Below are positions 34,160 through 46,597 of a DNA stretch of 64,000 nt, piece by piece. Positions within the stretch are counted from its first letter, which is position 1. Every line of letters starts with the position of its first letter. The notes beneath the pieces were generated by a model. The model worked only from the letters and a program-made list of their open reading frames with translations, was not told where the DNA came from and ran no database searches. This stretch comes from Adiantum capillus-veneris (Eukaryota; Streptophyta; Polypodiopsida; Polypodiales; Pteridaceae), in NCBI GenBank assembly GCA_014529385.2, contig CM043967.1:129093682-129157681 (forward strand), given 5' to 3'. Both the position numbers and the translations under genes were made by a program.

Positions 34160-36920
34160 TTACTCTTGGGAAGCATTGTAAGCATTGACAAGGTTTAGGT
34201 TATCCTTTAATTGTATGCCTTGCATCCAGCTAGCATCTTCAAAAGGATAATTCTTAAACTTAATAAGATATCGTTGGATAGTCTTACCGCCTCTTTGTAC
34301 CTTGTCTTCATGTCGGAGAATGGACTCGGGCTGCAGCACCTCCTCTTGGTAGGCTTACATGGAAAGCATTCTGTATGAGCCAATGATTGGAAAACTTGAG
34401 TTGATAGGCCATCTCATTGATTGGCCTAAGAATCTAGAAGGGACCATAGTACCTTTTTGCTAGTTTAGCATAGTACTTTTGGTGTCCCGTAGGATTCTTG
34501 CCCGTCATGTGCCTTAATCGAGCCTTGGAAAACTTTAATAAGACCCAATCATTTTCTCTAAAAGCTTGGGCTCTTCTGTGCTTTTCAGCAACAACCTTTT
34601 GCCTTTGCTGTGAGATAGAGATAGCATCCTTAATCTTTTGAAAAGATTCTTGTAGGTCCCGGCTGTACTCATCTGCAGCGAAGATCTTCCCATGTACTTT
34701 AAGTAGCAAAGGACGTTTTTATCTTCCCTCAATTACCTCGAAAGGTGCTTTTCCCGTGGAAGTATGTACAGTGTTATTGTAAGCATACTCCACTAAGGGT
34801 AAGTACTTCTCCCATTGGGATCTTTGATCTACTTCCGTTACATAGGCTTTTAGTAGATCGAGAATTGTTAGGTTATCTATTTCACTTTGGCCATCCGTTT
34901 GTGGATGATAGGCCGAAGAGAAGTTTAGCCTTGTCCCTAAATTCTCAAAGAGACGCTTCCAGAAATTACTGGTCATTCGAGGATCTCTATTTGACACTAT
35001 GGACATTGGCAAGCCATGGTACTTGCAAATTTGTGAAATGAAGAGGGTTTCCATTTGATGGGCTTTGTTAGTCTTTTTGACAGGTATGAAATAAGCTTGT
35101 TTACTGAACCTATCTACTATTGTCCATATTCCCGTATTCCCATGGATAGACTTAGGCAATCCAAAGATAAAATCCATGGATATGCTCTCCCATGGTGAAT
35201 TAGGGATTGGCAAGGGTTGAAGTAATCCAAGTTGCTTCCCTCTATCAAATTTTGTCTTTTGGCATACCACACATTTAGAAACATACTCTTGTATGTTCAC
35301 TTTCATGGTATGCCAATAGAAATATGTTTCAATTCCCTTTAAGGTAGACTGAATCCCTCTATGCCCCGCATAAGGTGGAGCATGAGATTCATACATTACT
35401 TTCTCACGTAGTGAGTTAGTAGCACATAGTCTATTGCCGTAGATAAGATAACCATCGTGAAAAGTAAATGGTTCTTCTTTCTTCCCTAATGCAAGGGCTG
35501 AAATCACATCTCTAAAATTGGAATCAATAGCATACTCATCTATCATTGAAGATAGATCATTGTGAGTTGCTATGGAAACCGCATTCACTCTCGGTCGTCT
35601 TGAGAGTGCATCGGCTACCTGAATACGCTTGCCAGCAATGTGAGCAATATGAAAATGAAATTGCGAAAGGAAATTTGCCCACCTCATTTGTTTGTCGGAG
35701 AGCTTGGTCTGCGTCATGAAGTACTTAAGACTTTGGTGATCCGTTCGCAGAATGAAAGGAGTCCCCAATAAATAGTGATTCCATGAGTCTAAGGCATGTA
35801 GAACTGCAAGGAGTTCCTTTTTATATATGCCTAGAGCTTGCTCAACAGGGTCGAGCCTTCGACTTTCATAGCCTATGGCATGCCCTTCTTGGAGCAAAAC
35901 AGCTCCAAGGCAATCACCACAAGCATCACATTGGACCTCAAATGGTTTTGAGATATCCGGTAGTGTAAGCACAGGTTGAGAGATAAGCTTTTCTTTAAGC
36001 TTTTCAAAAGAATTGTTCACCTTAGCAGACCATGTATACCTAACTCTTTTCTTTGTTAGGTCATGTAATGGTCCCGCAATTTGTGAGAACTTTTCTATGA
36101 AACGTCTATAGTATGCACACATACCTATAAAGCTTGTTAGTTCATGAAGATTCTTTGGTTTAGGACATCCTTTTATTAGCTCTAACTTTGATGGATCCAT
36201 TTGGATTCCATCTTGAGAGATAATATTACCTGGAGGTGTTGCTTGTGTTTGTCTAATGAATTAGAGTAGATGATAATATCATCAAAGAACACTCTAGTGA
36301 AGGTTTGATGAGGCCTGAACAGCTTCTCCATCAAGCGGTTGAATGTGGTTGGTGCATTGGTCAAGCCAAAAGGCATGACAATGTATTCGTAAAGACCAAA
36401 TGTGGTGCAAAATGCGGTCTTTACAATATCTTGATCAACTATCCTTATTTGGTGATAGCCACTTTTTAGGTCAATCCTACTGAAGTAGGTCGATCCTTGT
36501 AGCTTATCAAATAGGTCTTCTACTCGTGGAACGGGAAACCTATTCTTGATAGTGATCCTATTTAGTGCTCTATAGTCGACACACATACGATATGTGTTGT
36601 CTTTCTTTTGCACTAATAGCACAGGTGAGCAAAATGGAGATGAGCTAGGCCTAACCATACCCTTCTCAACTAACTCATGCACTTGCCGCATAATCTCCTC
36701 TTGTCACAGCTTGAGAAACTCTATAAGGAGGTTTTTTAGGCATTGAACTTCCTGGAAGAAGTTCAATTGCATGGTCATCATTACCTCGTTTAGGAGGTAG
36801 CTCACAAGGGATGTCGTCGATAAAGACATCTTGAAACCCCTTGAGAAAATTGGATAACTCTAATTCCTTTTGGTTGCTTTTATTTTCTTTTGGTAAAGTA
36901 TTAGGTTCATTTTGAGAATC
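34160..36920 (-). pseudogene. Chromovirus pol: RT, RNase H, integrase, chromodomain
   Basis: The RT N-terminal part (DHAIELLPGSSMPKKPPYRV, about 36790-36720) is shifted in frame from the main RT 36691-36182, which has KSGYHQIRI and the catalytic VFFDDIIIYS. The ORF 36200-34719 holds the connection (FIGMCAYYRRFIEKFSQIAG), RNase H (LRTDHQSLKYF, VADALSRRP), integrase zinc finger (HAPPYAGHRG...CVVCQKTK) and core (SMDFIFGLPKS; SNRDPRMTS; HPQTDGQSE). The DDE residues are present, although the usual SDRDP reads SNRDP. After more frame breaks, 34709-34434 gives the GPY/F region (RYYGPF). About 34340-34160 gives a chromodomain (YLIKFKNYPFEDASWM) ending at TAA 34160-34162. At least three frameshifts make it non-functional. 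Confidence 0.88.
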
Positions 36921-36921
36921 T

Positions 36922-38968
36922 TTAACAAAAAATCATGTACACGGAAATAGAGCTCTTTATTGACTTGTTGAAAGCTAGTGTATGTACAATGGGGATAGTG
37001 TTACCCATTTCCTTAGCATCTATATACATGTCTTTTTCCCTGAACTTAAAGGAGATTCTCCTTTCAAGGAATTTAACATTGGCAGCCATGCGATCAAACC
37101 ATGGTGCCCCTAGGATTACATACTCATGCTTGAGAGGAGAGATAAAGAAGTCCTCTTTGTCCACATAGCTTTGGACATGAAGCCTCAATTTCCCGATTAA
37201 GGGAGTGACTGAAACTTCTTGCCCCTTGAAAGCACTGTCTGCGGGTAGAACATCTCCCATCTCATAGGCTTGTATGCCTAGCTTGGTGGCCAACTCTATA
37301 GATATAAAATTGTGAGTAGAACCAGGGTCAAAGAGAATAAAAGCATCATGTTCTCTTACCTTTCCCCAAGCATGGCATAGAGGAGATCCTTTGTGGTGAG
37401 TTTGGTGAGTCTCCTCCTCTTGGATTTCAACCAAGGTAGCTCTAGGAGGATCTTGGCGGTTGTTCTTTTGGGGACAAGCGCGGTACGCATGCCCTTGTTC
37501 GCCAGACTTGAAATACCAGTTATCCTTGCGATAATGCTCAAGATCTTCAAGAGAGAGTTTTTTTTTACCTTTGTAAACTCCCTTCTCTTTAGCTTTGTTG
37601 GAGTTGCCCTTAGGAGACTTTTGGACATTGTCCTTCCCCTTAGGCTCGTTGAAACCCTTGTTTTCCACGGGCTTATTATTTCTTTTAGCCCCCGTTTGGA
37701 AATTGATTCAAGAGGCCACCACAGTATGGTGTATTACCGCCGATATGGTACGTTGCCTTTAGGAGTTGACATACTCCGCCATTTCTTCGGTTAAGCCCGC
37801 ACAAAATTGTTGCTTTTGCTCTCCAAAATCCAATTTTTTGAAGACAGTGGATTTGAGTTGTAAGTCCCAAAACTTGTCTACATATTTGTGGATGGATTCA
37901 TAGCGAGAGAGCTTTAAGCTTCGCCATTCGGTGAGTACTTTGTCTTTGGCATCGGTGGCCAAAAACTGCTTCATAATGGAAGCTCTTCAAGCTTTCAATG
38001 TTCGTGGAGCTTCACCGTTGGCTCGTAGGCTAGACCACCATTGCTTGGCGGAATTTTGAAAGTGCATAGCTACATGGCGTAGCTTAGAGGACTCCGTGAA
38101 GCCCTCATCTCCAAACGCCGCATCAAACTGTTGGATAAAGGCTAAGACTTTGTCCGTAGCACCAAAGGTGCCATCATATGTAAGGAAAGAGATGCTCTTC
38201 CCTCCCTCTTTGAACTTCTTCAGCTTGGACGACCTCTTCCATGTGGCATAGGATTTCCTATGGCCTCTTCTTTTTTATGGTTCAAAGGTTGCACCATCAC
38301 TTTCTTCAAAAGGTGAAGAATTTGAAGAAGTTGGAGAAGAGGGTGACCTCTTTCTCGCCTTTGTCTTGTCTTGATCTTCGTCGTCTTCACCATCAATTTC
38401 ATAAGAGGAAGAGGATGAAGAAGATGGAGAAGAGGGTGTCCTCTTTCTCGCCTTTTTCTTCTCTTGCTTTTTATCATCCCTCTTTGAATTATGGTGTGGA
38501 GAAGGGTGCGATAGTCTTCTCCGCTTTGGTGGTGATGGAGGGCGTTTATCCCGCAGTCTTCATGGAGCCATCTTCGCCGACGTGGCGGGAGACTCACTTC
38601 TTTCTCGTTCCGCCGTCTTCATGGAGGCTCTTGAGTTCTCCTTTGGGAAGGAGATGCATCATCAACAAGTAAATTCTTGAGCCCTTCGTATGGATTCTCT
38701 TCTTCTTCCCGAATCGGAGAGAGACCGCTTTTGGAAGTCTCACAAGGAGGCTTCCTAGGTGTTCTCTCGTCATGGTGGTGAGCTTGGAGAATCCCATGAG
38801 CACGGAGCTGCCATTGCACTTCACTTTGGAGAGATGGATTGCCCATGGCTTGTTGTGAAGCCTAGAAACAATATAGTTAACAAGCATCGGAGCATCATTA
38901 GTAGCTTGCTCATTAGCAAAATCAAAGTTATCAACATTAATTTCACTCTCTTTACTATTGTCAGCCAT
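36922..38968 (-). pseudogene. Chromovirus gag and aspartic protease
   Basis: The start codon is at 38968 (MADNSKESEINVDNF). The capsid-like region at about 38190-37760 reads ISFLTYDGTFGATDKVLAFI, HFQNSAKQWWSSL and KYVDKFWDLQLKS, typical Retrotrans_gag wording, with frameshifts and a stop near 37975. The intact ORF 37668-36922 has a zinc knuckle whose first two Cys are lost (NWYFKSGEQGHAYRACP), then the protease active site ILFDPGSTHNFIS and VILGAPW. DPG in place of DSG/DTG may reduce activity, although Ser-to-Pro variants cannot be judged from sequence alone. Between 38597 and 38220 are two near-identical Ser-rich/basic repeats (ARKRTPSSPSS, ARKRSPSSPTS). Confidence 0.82.
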
Positions 38969-39365
38969 TCTAACAACCTTTAGGTGTAAACGTTTTAGGT
39001 GTACTTTGGCACTTCAAGCCCTAGTTGCTACTCCTATTTACCCCTCTAGAAAAATCACTCACGCTACTGTACTGGTGGCTCGAATACCATTAATTGCAAG
39101 GAATAGAAGAGAGGGTCGTTCAACACCAAAACAACACCGGCTCCTGTCAAGCTTCTAATAGCTCAATAGTGATTAAGCCATAGGCAAGCCCCGTAGGACT
39201 CCACTATTAAGACCATAGCTCTCGACGGTGATGCCCGTTAACTGCACGAAGGCAGGCACACTGCAATGCTGAAAAATCCCTATTCTACTTACTCACAGGC
39301 AATTAATAATACCAACCATTTATAGCTAGCTTGAGGACCTCCTTTCTTGAGAAAGAAAAGAGAAA

Positions 39366-39383
39366 CCTTGGGCTCTGATACCA
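39366..39383 (-). promoter_or_regulatory. Primer binding site (initiator Met tRNA) of the chromovirus
   Basis: Minus strand TGGTATCAGAGCCCAAGG, one base inside the 5' LTR end. The 12-base core is exactly the plant tRNA-iMet priming site. Confidence 0.92.
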
Positions 39384-39384
39384 A

Positions 39385-40976
39385 TGTAACATTTAATGGC
39401 CTAAAAACTTGTGTGTAGTGGAAATTATCATGAACATAGTGGAAATTCCGTTAGAATAGATTCCTAATGAGAATTACAAGAGTGCTTGGGTGGAGAGAGC
39501 AACAAAAAGAATAACACCTAGTTAGATAGCATGAACAATACTTTTAAAAGAGAGAAATTAAACTATTGACAACAGTTGAGGACCAGATTTTCATGGAGCC
39601 GGTCCCCCCTCCAAAAGGCTTTGTATTATGGTTTCTCCCATCAAGAGAGACATTGTACAATACAATTCTTTGTGTTCCTTCAAGACTAGCAAGTGCAATG
39701 AAGATGAAAGCTTCATGCACTAAGAAAAACACTTAGCAAACACAACATCAATTATCTCCGGTCTCAGACCCAAGACCTCACACACCTTCAAAGATGGTGA
39801 GAGCTAGTAGGGTATGATAGTAGATTGAGAGGAAGAAGGAGTATTCTTACGAGAAATATGTACATCTCCTCACATAATCACTCATATTAGCATATCTTAG
39901 CTTAGTAATTAGCATGGTAGAGGAGATGAGCATTCATTGAAGCTTGGATCTTGGTTGGATTTGCATCACAAAGCTAAGAGTTGTTGGTGTAGGCCTCCCT
40001 TCTCACAAGCTTGGAGTAGGTGATAAGCTTTCCATTAAAGATTGAGAAGGAGAGAGAGTCTTCTTTACTTCACACATGAGATTGTGTGAGTGTGTGTGTG
40101 ATAATTCCTTGCAAAAATCAGCCCCCTCTCTCTCTCTCTCTTGGTCGACCCCTCTTGCTATTTGCTCATGCTCTCCTCTCATTGGACCTCCCCAAGCCTA
40201 GCCAATGGTAATTAAGCAGTATAAGTGATAGCCTTCTGACATGTGTCCCCTTTTCCCCTTTTGTGAGAGCTTTAGGTAATTTAATAATTCAACTAAACTC
40301 TCATTGGACCCCTTTGCCTCCTGGCCAATAGGAACCAGGCAAGCCATTGGGCTGCTGAATGCTCATTGGACCCCTTGGGAGACTGTCCAATAGTCTTCTA
40401 GAGGACTTAATTCTCATTGGTTCTTTTATTAAGTGTTTTTTAAATTAATTAAACTAGATTTACTCTAGCCTAATTCTCATTGGTCCACCTCCAAGGCCAT
40501 CCAATAGGAATTGGGTACACCTTGTGGGCATCTGGGCTAGGGAGCTGACATGTGTCCCTCATTCCCTTTGTGTAAAGGGAGCTTGTGTGTGTGTGTGACT
40601 TTCTCTCTCATCCCCTACAAGCTAGGCTCGCCCCCTCCTATGTAGGGATTTGAAAAGACTTTTGGGACACACACAAAGCATCCAATTCCCCCCATGGTTG
40701 ACCTTTGGACACAACCTTTGAATTTTGGAACCTTAGCATTTTGCAAGTCTTAATGGGATGAACCCTAGGGTTTGTTTAGCCCATTGTTGCACATGGCTCT
40801 TTTTCAGATGGCCCCCCCTTTGGATCCCTATTTTCCCTCCTTTGGATCCCTACTGTGGCCGGTCTGCTAGCTTAACCAATATTCTAGTTTTTTCTCCCCT
40901 GGCACTTCCCCATATTAAATGATCAGTTTAACATGAGAAAATCATTTAGGAGAATTAGATATTGATTATTATGACA
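39385..40976 (-). repeat. 5' LTR of the chromovirus (1592 bp)
   Basis: Aligns end to end with 32196-33804, with few substitutions. Its GT run near 40583 is short (about 14 bases). Confidence 0.9.
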
Positions 40977-41103
40977 TGCGCTATATGTTAAGACTAGGAA
41001 ATGGCAGCAACATTGCATACACATTGCCAACAAATAGAGCTGTAGGCGTTGTTGGCAACCAGCTTGATACCATTTCGAGTATGCTTTTGGATGGGGGGTT
41101 TAC

Positions 41104-41226
41104 TTGCCCAAATATGGGGGAGGCATGCCCATCCCATTTCCACCAATGAGAGGTTTGTGTTTGAAGTGTTATGAAATGGTGATGCATGTTTTGGATAGGT
41201 GCCCACTTAAAAAGGGATGTGTGTAA
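41104..41226 (+). pseudogene. Zinc-knuckle C-terminal fragment (gag-like)
   Basis: Open stretch of 40 codons ending at TAA. It contains MPIPFPPMRG and CLKCYEMVMHVLDRC, a CCHC-type knuckle (one residue longer than CX2CX4HX4C in the middle). An upstream frame from about 41000 (LPTNRAVGVVGNQLD) may be its continuation. It resembles the end of a retroelement gag or a zf-CCHC protein. Confidence 0.4.
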
Positions 41227-41757
41227 ACACCCTAAATCTAGAGTGGACTTTAGTGGAATTTGGAAAATCTGAGATTTTAGAACCAGACAGGGGCACTTCA
41301 GTATCTGGTTTTGAGCTCAGAGCGGGAAGAGACTAGGCCTACCATGGGGGCGAGCATGGATCCCAACTCTGTGACTCTTGTGAGCTTCAGTGTGCAATCT
41401 ACCAATGTCGACAACTTGCAAGCAGCGATGCACTCTGTAGACCACACGGCTCAAGTAACCTCTCTCTCTCTCTCTCTCTCTCTCAGCCAGCGGCATGGAC
41501 ATGGGTTTCTTGATTCTCTTGATTGTAGGGTTTATTGCATGATTGTTCAGAGATTTTTCTGTCTTTTATAGGGTATTGCTGCTCAAACTACTTGCAATTT
41601 TTGCGGTTTTTGTGATCACAAGCTTGCAACTGGTATTTCACAAGTCAAACTCTATCACAAGTAAGCTTACCTTCTATTGTATTTTCATGTTTACAGAGAT
41701 ATTTTGCTAGATCTTTTGCTGAGTGTTCGTTTCATGATTGCTGAGAGCTTTTCTTGA

Positions 41758-42490
41758 GTGTTCGGCAGGATGGAACAGTCAGATGCAGTGACTATGACAT
41801 CATTAATTTCTGGTTATAGCCAACATGGGTGCACGATGGAAGTTTTTGAGATCTTCCAAGAAATGCTAGTCAAAGGTCTGGAGCGAGATGACTTTGTTTT
41901 GTCTAGCCTCTTGAAAGCCTGTCCAGGTGGCTTATTGTTTGTTTAGGGTATGCTTGTCCATTTTCTTGTAGTGGAGATGGGCTTTGATGAGGATGCCATC
42001 ATCGGAAGCACTCTTGTTGACATGTATGTGAAATGCGGCGATATTTTAGATTCTTGCAAAGTGTTTAACACTATGCCAAGAACAAGCGCCATTATGGAAC
42101 TCCTTGACTGCAGGGTTTGCATTGCAGGGGGGGCAAGGTCTAGTGTCGAGTTATGTCGAGGATTTGCAGAGACAAGGTTTGAAGCCGAACAAGTTGGGGT
42201 TTGCTTGCTTTCTTTCTACTTGCAGTAGATTGGGTTTGGTGGGCGATGGCTGCACCCTTTTTCAATGGATGCAGAAGAGACATGGTGTTACCCCAACAAT
42301 ATAGCACTTCACCTGCATAGCATACCTACTGTGTTGATCACGGCTAGTAACATGAGCATAAGATTTTCTTCAGAGCATGCCGACTCCCTCAGACGGGCCT
42401 CAGACGTTGTTGGGTGGTCTACTGTGTTGAGCCGTTTTAGGACATTTGGCAATGCAAGGGACTCTCTTCTTGTGGCTCACATTCCAATTT
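41758..42490 (+). pseudogene. PPR protein pseudogene (organelle RNA-editing type)
   Basis: Successive PPR-like motifs: DAVTMTSLISGYSQHG, EVFEIFQEMLVKG, DDFVLSSLLKACPG, then after a TAG at 41944-41946 in the same frame VHFLVVEMGFDED, GSTLVDMYVKCGD and CKVFNTMPRTS. A frameshift near 42100 leads to TAGFALQG, DLQRQGLKPNKLGF and LGLVGDGCTLFQWM. A further fragment, VVGWSTVLSRFRTFGNARDS, lies near 42400. The L/S/P motif mix is that of PLS-class PPR proteins, which bind organelle transcripts. One in-frame stop and two or more frameshifts break it. Sequence to about 43200 (for example GLKQDEW) may be further remnants. Confidence 0.75.
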
Positions 42491-43470
42491 AATGCACCTT
42501 AAATGTTTTGGTGATTCAACAAAGTCTTGAACCTTCAAGTTTCCATAAGCGTTGCAATGTGGAAGCCTTAATTGCAAATTTTGCATTGTAAGTGGAGCAA
42601 GGCCAAGTGCTGAATTACGCGCAGGTTTTGTAGCAAGGCTTAAAGCAAGATGAGTGGTTTTTTACTCTTTTTCTTTCTACTTCATCAAGTACTTGTGTGC
42701 TTCTTTACATTCTGTATCAAAACATTTCTTCTTTGAGCTACCTTTATTGACATCTTTGCGAGACACGTGCTTCACTTGGGTCTATTGGGCGAAGGTTGTT
42801 GCCTTGTCAATTGACGTAGAAGAGGCATTTATGTGGCAGTAAACCTTTGCTCTCATAGCAGACCTGCTGAGCCATCTGGAGTGAGAAACAGATTAGGCCC
42901 GTGTCACACACGGGCACCAGGAAAACTCAAAAAGAGGTTTTCTGGGTCCTTGATGTGTCACATGGGAGGAGGACAATGAAATATAGAGCATTTTCTCACG
43001 ACTGCATTTGTATGCTTTAATAGCTGTGATGGCCCATGCTTGTGATCATTTCATCTGAATAAGGGTGCGGATGGTGCTGATGATTCTCATTGCTCCACAT
43101 TAGGTTTCAGCAAGGCAGAAGCAAAGGTGCATCGACACCCTAAGAGTGGCTGCCAAGTCCTCTATCACACTCTCTTGCTTCCCATGTCTTAATTTAAATA
43201 GATTTGAGGAATAATGATCAGCATGTATTGTTGATGCACAGAATGGACAAGAGTTCAAGGAGCAACAGTGCTATGCACATGGATGATTGGGATGTTCAAA
43301 TGACAAGGCTGGTGCTGCTAAAGAGGTTTGAATGTTTGCAAATTGAGATCTTTTATTCTAAACTATAATACAAGTCTTATTTTGTGCATAGGATAGCCCC
43401 CTTCCATCAATGGATAGTGTACTTCAAAAGCATGACATTCCTACCATTTACAGGCGAAGCTCCAAGACCC
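42491..43470. other. No intact gene; possible PPR remnants
   Basis: Short phrases such as SGARPSAELRAGFVARLK suggest further decayed PPR motifs. No continuous frame remains. Confidence 0.3.
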
Positions 43471-43479
43471 AGACAAAAA

Positions 43480-45119
43480 GTATTCTTTGTTCAAGATAGA
43501 ATCAATAACAAAGGTATGATCTTATTCAATGATACTACGCTGACAAGTACAAACATGCATACCATAAGTATCAAAGTTTTTACAAAATGTGGTAAATTGA
43601 CTGCATGAACATTCGGCAATAGATTCATGCCGAACAAAATCATTACTGTAGACCAAGTTTTCCACGGGTTGTTGATACATCCAACCAATGTGTACATTAT
43701 TGTCAGCATTTTGTGATTGCCAAATTGTAGATCAAAGCACTCACAAAAAAGAGCTTTTGGTTGTATCCAATCGAGAAGAACATTACGGAAGAGACAGTGT
43801 ATGTAGATAAAGCCTTGGTTTGGAGCTACTTTGTTGAGAAATCTTCGTCCACAAGGGCTCGTAGTAACCTGCAAATCCACCAAGGATTACATTACAAGCA
43901 AATTCTTGATGGGGAAGTTTTTGCCTCTTCCCCTAGTGTAGCTACGAGACTTCCCCTTATTAGAGGAAGAGCTAGGTGTTAAAAAATAAGTGAAAGAATT
44001 GAGGGTAGTAAGAGAGTTAGGTCTTTTTAGAGCAGGGGAATCATCCTCATCAAAACATGGTTTGAGTAAGCTAGTGATGATCTTTACACCTTTGTATTTA
44101 GCATAAGTGGTTAAGTAGATTCCAGGTTCATCAAATTTCAATTCCTTCAAGATATACAGCATTAATCCACGAAAGATGTTAAAGGCAATCTGAGCAATTA
44201 CTATCTACTTAGCTTGGCCGCCCAACCATGAGAAAATAAGGGAGAGGTAAAAATCAACTGGTTTTTCACGGAAGAGTAGGTCAAGATGTTTGAGAATAAA
44301 CCAAATCACATGATCAAACCACATGATGCTGGATTTTCAAGAGGCTTTAGAGTCAAGAAATCTACAGACACATTTAACATAGGTCCAAACACATTCCAAA
44401 TAGATTCTGTGTAAAAGTCTGGGTTGCTTTTAGCAAATTCCATGTTCCCTTTTGTACGGATATAGAGGCCTTTTAAGATCTTGAGTTTGTAGTATTTGAT
44501 AGTAGAGGCAGAGAGGTTGGCAAGGTAAACCCAGGTTTCACTTAAAATAGGTGCTAAGAAAGCCTTGTTGGGCAAGACCCAAAGATGATGGTCCACCCCA
44601 AAAGATTCGATTTCAATCTGTCTTTCATGTAAGAAAGGAAAAACATTAAAGATTTTTGGCACCATTTCTAAGAGGTTAGAGTCATTGAGGGAAAAAATAT
44701 TACTCTGAAATTATTTGATAGCTTCGAGAGTTGTAATATCCATACAGAAGATACCACCAGTTTGAGGGATAGTAGGGGTAGCCGAGGTACTAACAAAAGA
44801 TGGATTGAGGCCGCATAGTTTTCTTAACAAGTTAGACAACTCAGCCCTAGAAAGAAGAAAATAGTGCAAGCTCCTGTTGTATTGTAAAGAGACTATAGAA
44901 GTTGGGCTATGTAGTAGGAATTTAAACTCACACCTTCCTTGAGTTCTTGTCTAAGGTAGCCAAAACTTTAACCCAATCATTAAAAGATAACATGTGCAAG
45001 ATAGACATTTTCTTGTCTAAGGTAAGAGCCGAGTCGTATATTAGTTGAGATGCATCCAAGCTGTTAAATACATCTGAAGACAAGATACATTGCCACAGAT
45101 AGCGGATCCAAAGGCCCAT
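43480..45119 (-). pseudogene. Penelope-like element, N-terminal ORF region (copy 1)
   Basis: Minus-strand pieces match the plus-strand copy at 53830-55480 in order: QIEIESFGVDHHLWVLPNKA, LYIRTKGNMEFAKSNPDFYT, DEPGIYLTTYAKYKGVKI and KSRSYTRGRGK. Upstream it extends further than copy 2 (MGLWIRYLWQC; SLHYFLLSRAELSNLLRKL; TPTIPQTGGIF), so it preserves more of the 5' end. It has stops, frameshifts and an internal deletion near 44440 relative to copy 2. The domain carries no motif I can name. The element class is inferred from the RT that follows the other copy. Confidence 0.6.
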
Positions 45120-45424
45120 TCCAGTCCTTGTGAGAGAGAAAGGGTCTGCAATATATCAAAAAAGTTTAGTGAGTTTAAGATTACTTACAGTAGTAAGTAA
45201 TACAACCTTTGGTCTTTCTAGCAAGGAAGGGTCTGGTTCTAATTGCCAAAGCATTTTTTGGTTTACGATCTTTAAGGTACAACTTAATCTGCTCAAGAAT
45301 CTTTGCACGATTCTTAGGGCTGTCTTTTATACTCATGAGGGCTATCATTCTAAAGGGCTTGTGGTCCTAAAAGAAAATAAATAAGATCAATTACTGTAGA
45401 TTGGGCCTGCAAACCTTAACCCAG

Positions 45425-46547
45425 TGTGAGTAGGATGGAAACACACACAATGCCTCTATAATCACCAGACACACACTCTTGGGATAATACACACACATAC
45501 TATGGGGCACCACTCGGCTTACACAACCCACCTGACCGAGATAGGGAACACACCGATGGAGTGGGAGGAGAGAGACTATCCATTTGCCCACTTAACACAC
45601 ACACACACACACACCAAAAAACTCATCTCAAAAGAGAAATATTTTTCATGTTTAGAGCTTCGGCCAACACCAATGGGGAAAATAGCTCACACAATATGGA
45701 TGAAATATGCCAGATACAACCACAAATTTGAACAGAGGCTTCGCTCACAGGAGAAACTTACACAGCCAAAAAAGTAGGTAAAAGTGAGTAAATTGGCAAA
45801 ATGGACATTGCCATTGTGTCTGGAGTGGCCAAAAACCCTAGTCTACAATATTAAAGTGCTCCAATCCGATCTTGGATGAGCAATTTATGGCCAAAAGAGG
45901 TTTCAAAAAAAACAAAAACTAAGTTGCCATTGTTCCTCTTCTTCTCTACACATTTTTTTGGTCTTGTTCTCAAGTTTTTCAGTGTCAACACTTCACTTTA
46001 TCACTTGGGCACCTTTGGCCTTTTCATTGACCTCAAATGGACCCCGAACAAGCCAAAAAACGGCCTCGTAGTGCATTTTTGTCACCCTTCTACATCCGCC
46101 TGCACACCTGGCACTCAACTTTTCTCAATAATTCATCCCGCAATCACGTGAAGTGGCTCCCAAATATAGTTCTCATGATGACATTTTTGCATAATTCATC
46201 ACAACAAAACACCCACGTTGTGTCCTCACTTACCCACGTGCAAGTCTTGACCCCATTTGACCTCCTGACACCATTGGATGCCATATGACGCACTTGCTTA
46301 CCTCATGGCATCAACCCGCTGATAGCTTCCTCGATACGTTTTACGTGCTACCAACTCCTCACTATTATAGAAAAACACACTGATACTGGTGAGATGAAAA
46401 TCGATGTACTATGTACAGGTTGTCCTACCTGTACACATGTGGGCCCCCGTAACCACCTGGCTCTGGAAAATGGGCAATCTTTTATTCAATGCACCATGCA
46501 TGTGTATGTACATGTGCGCAATCATTTCTTCCAAAAGACTCCTCACA
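45425..46547 (-). repeat. 3' LTR of the gag-only element
   Basis: Aligns with 49395-50578. It carries a short CA run near 45595 where the partner has a much longer one. Confidence 0.85.
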
Positions 46548-46597
46548 TGATTTTCTCATCCTCTAGCCTGTTAGAGCATTCATGCTCAGCACCAACA

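Larger units (their letters stand above)
32196..40976 (-). mobile_element. Complete Ty3/gypsy chromovirus, decayed
   Basis: 8.78 kb with long LTRs at both ends, an iMet primer site, gag, protease, RT, RNase H, integrase and a C-terminal chromodomain, all on the minus strand. Flanking bases are TGCGT (32191-32195) and TGCGC (40977-40981), a 5-bp target duplication with one change. The LTRs are highly similar, differing mainly in GT-repeat length, so insertion is fairly recent. Yet gag and pol carry frameshifts and stops. Confidence 0.9.
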
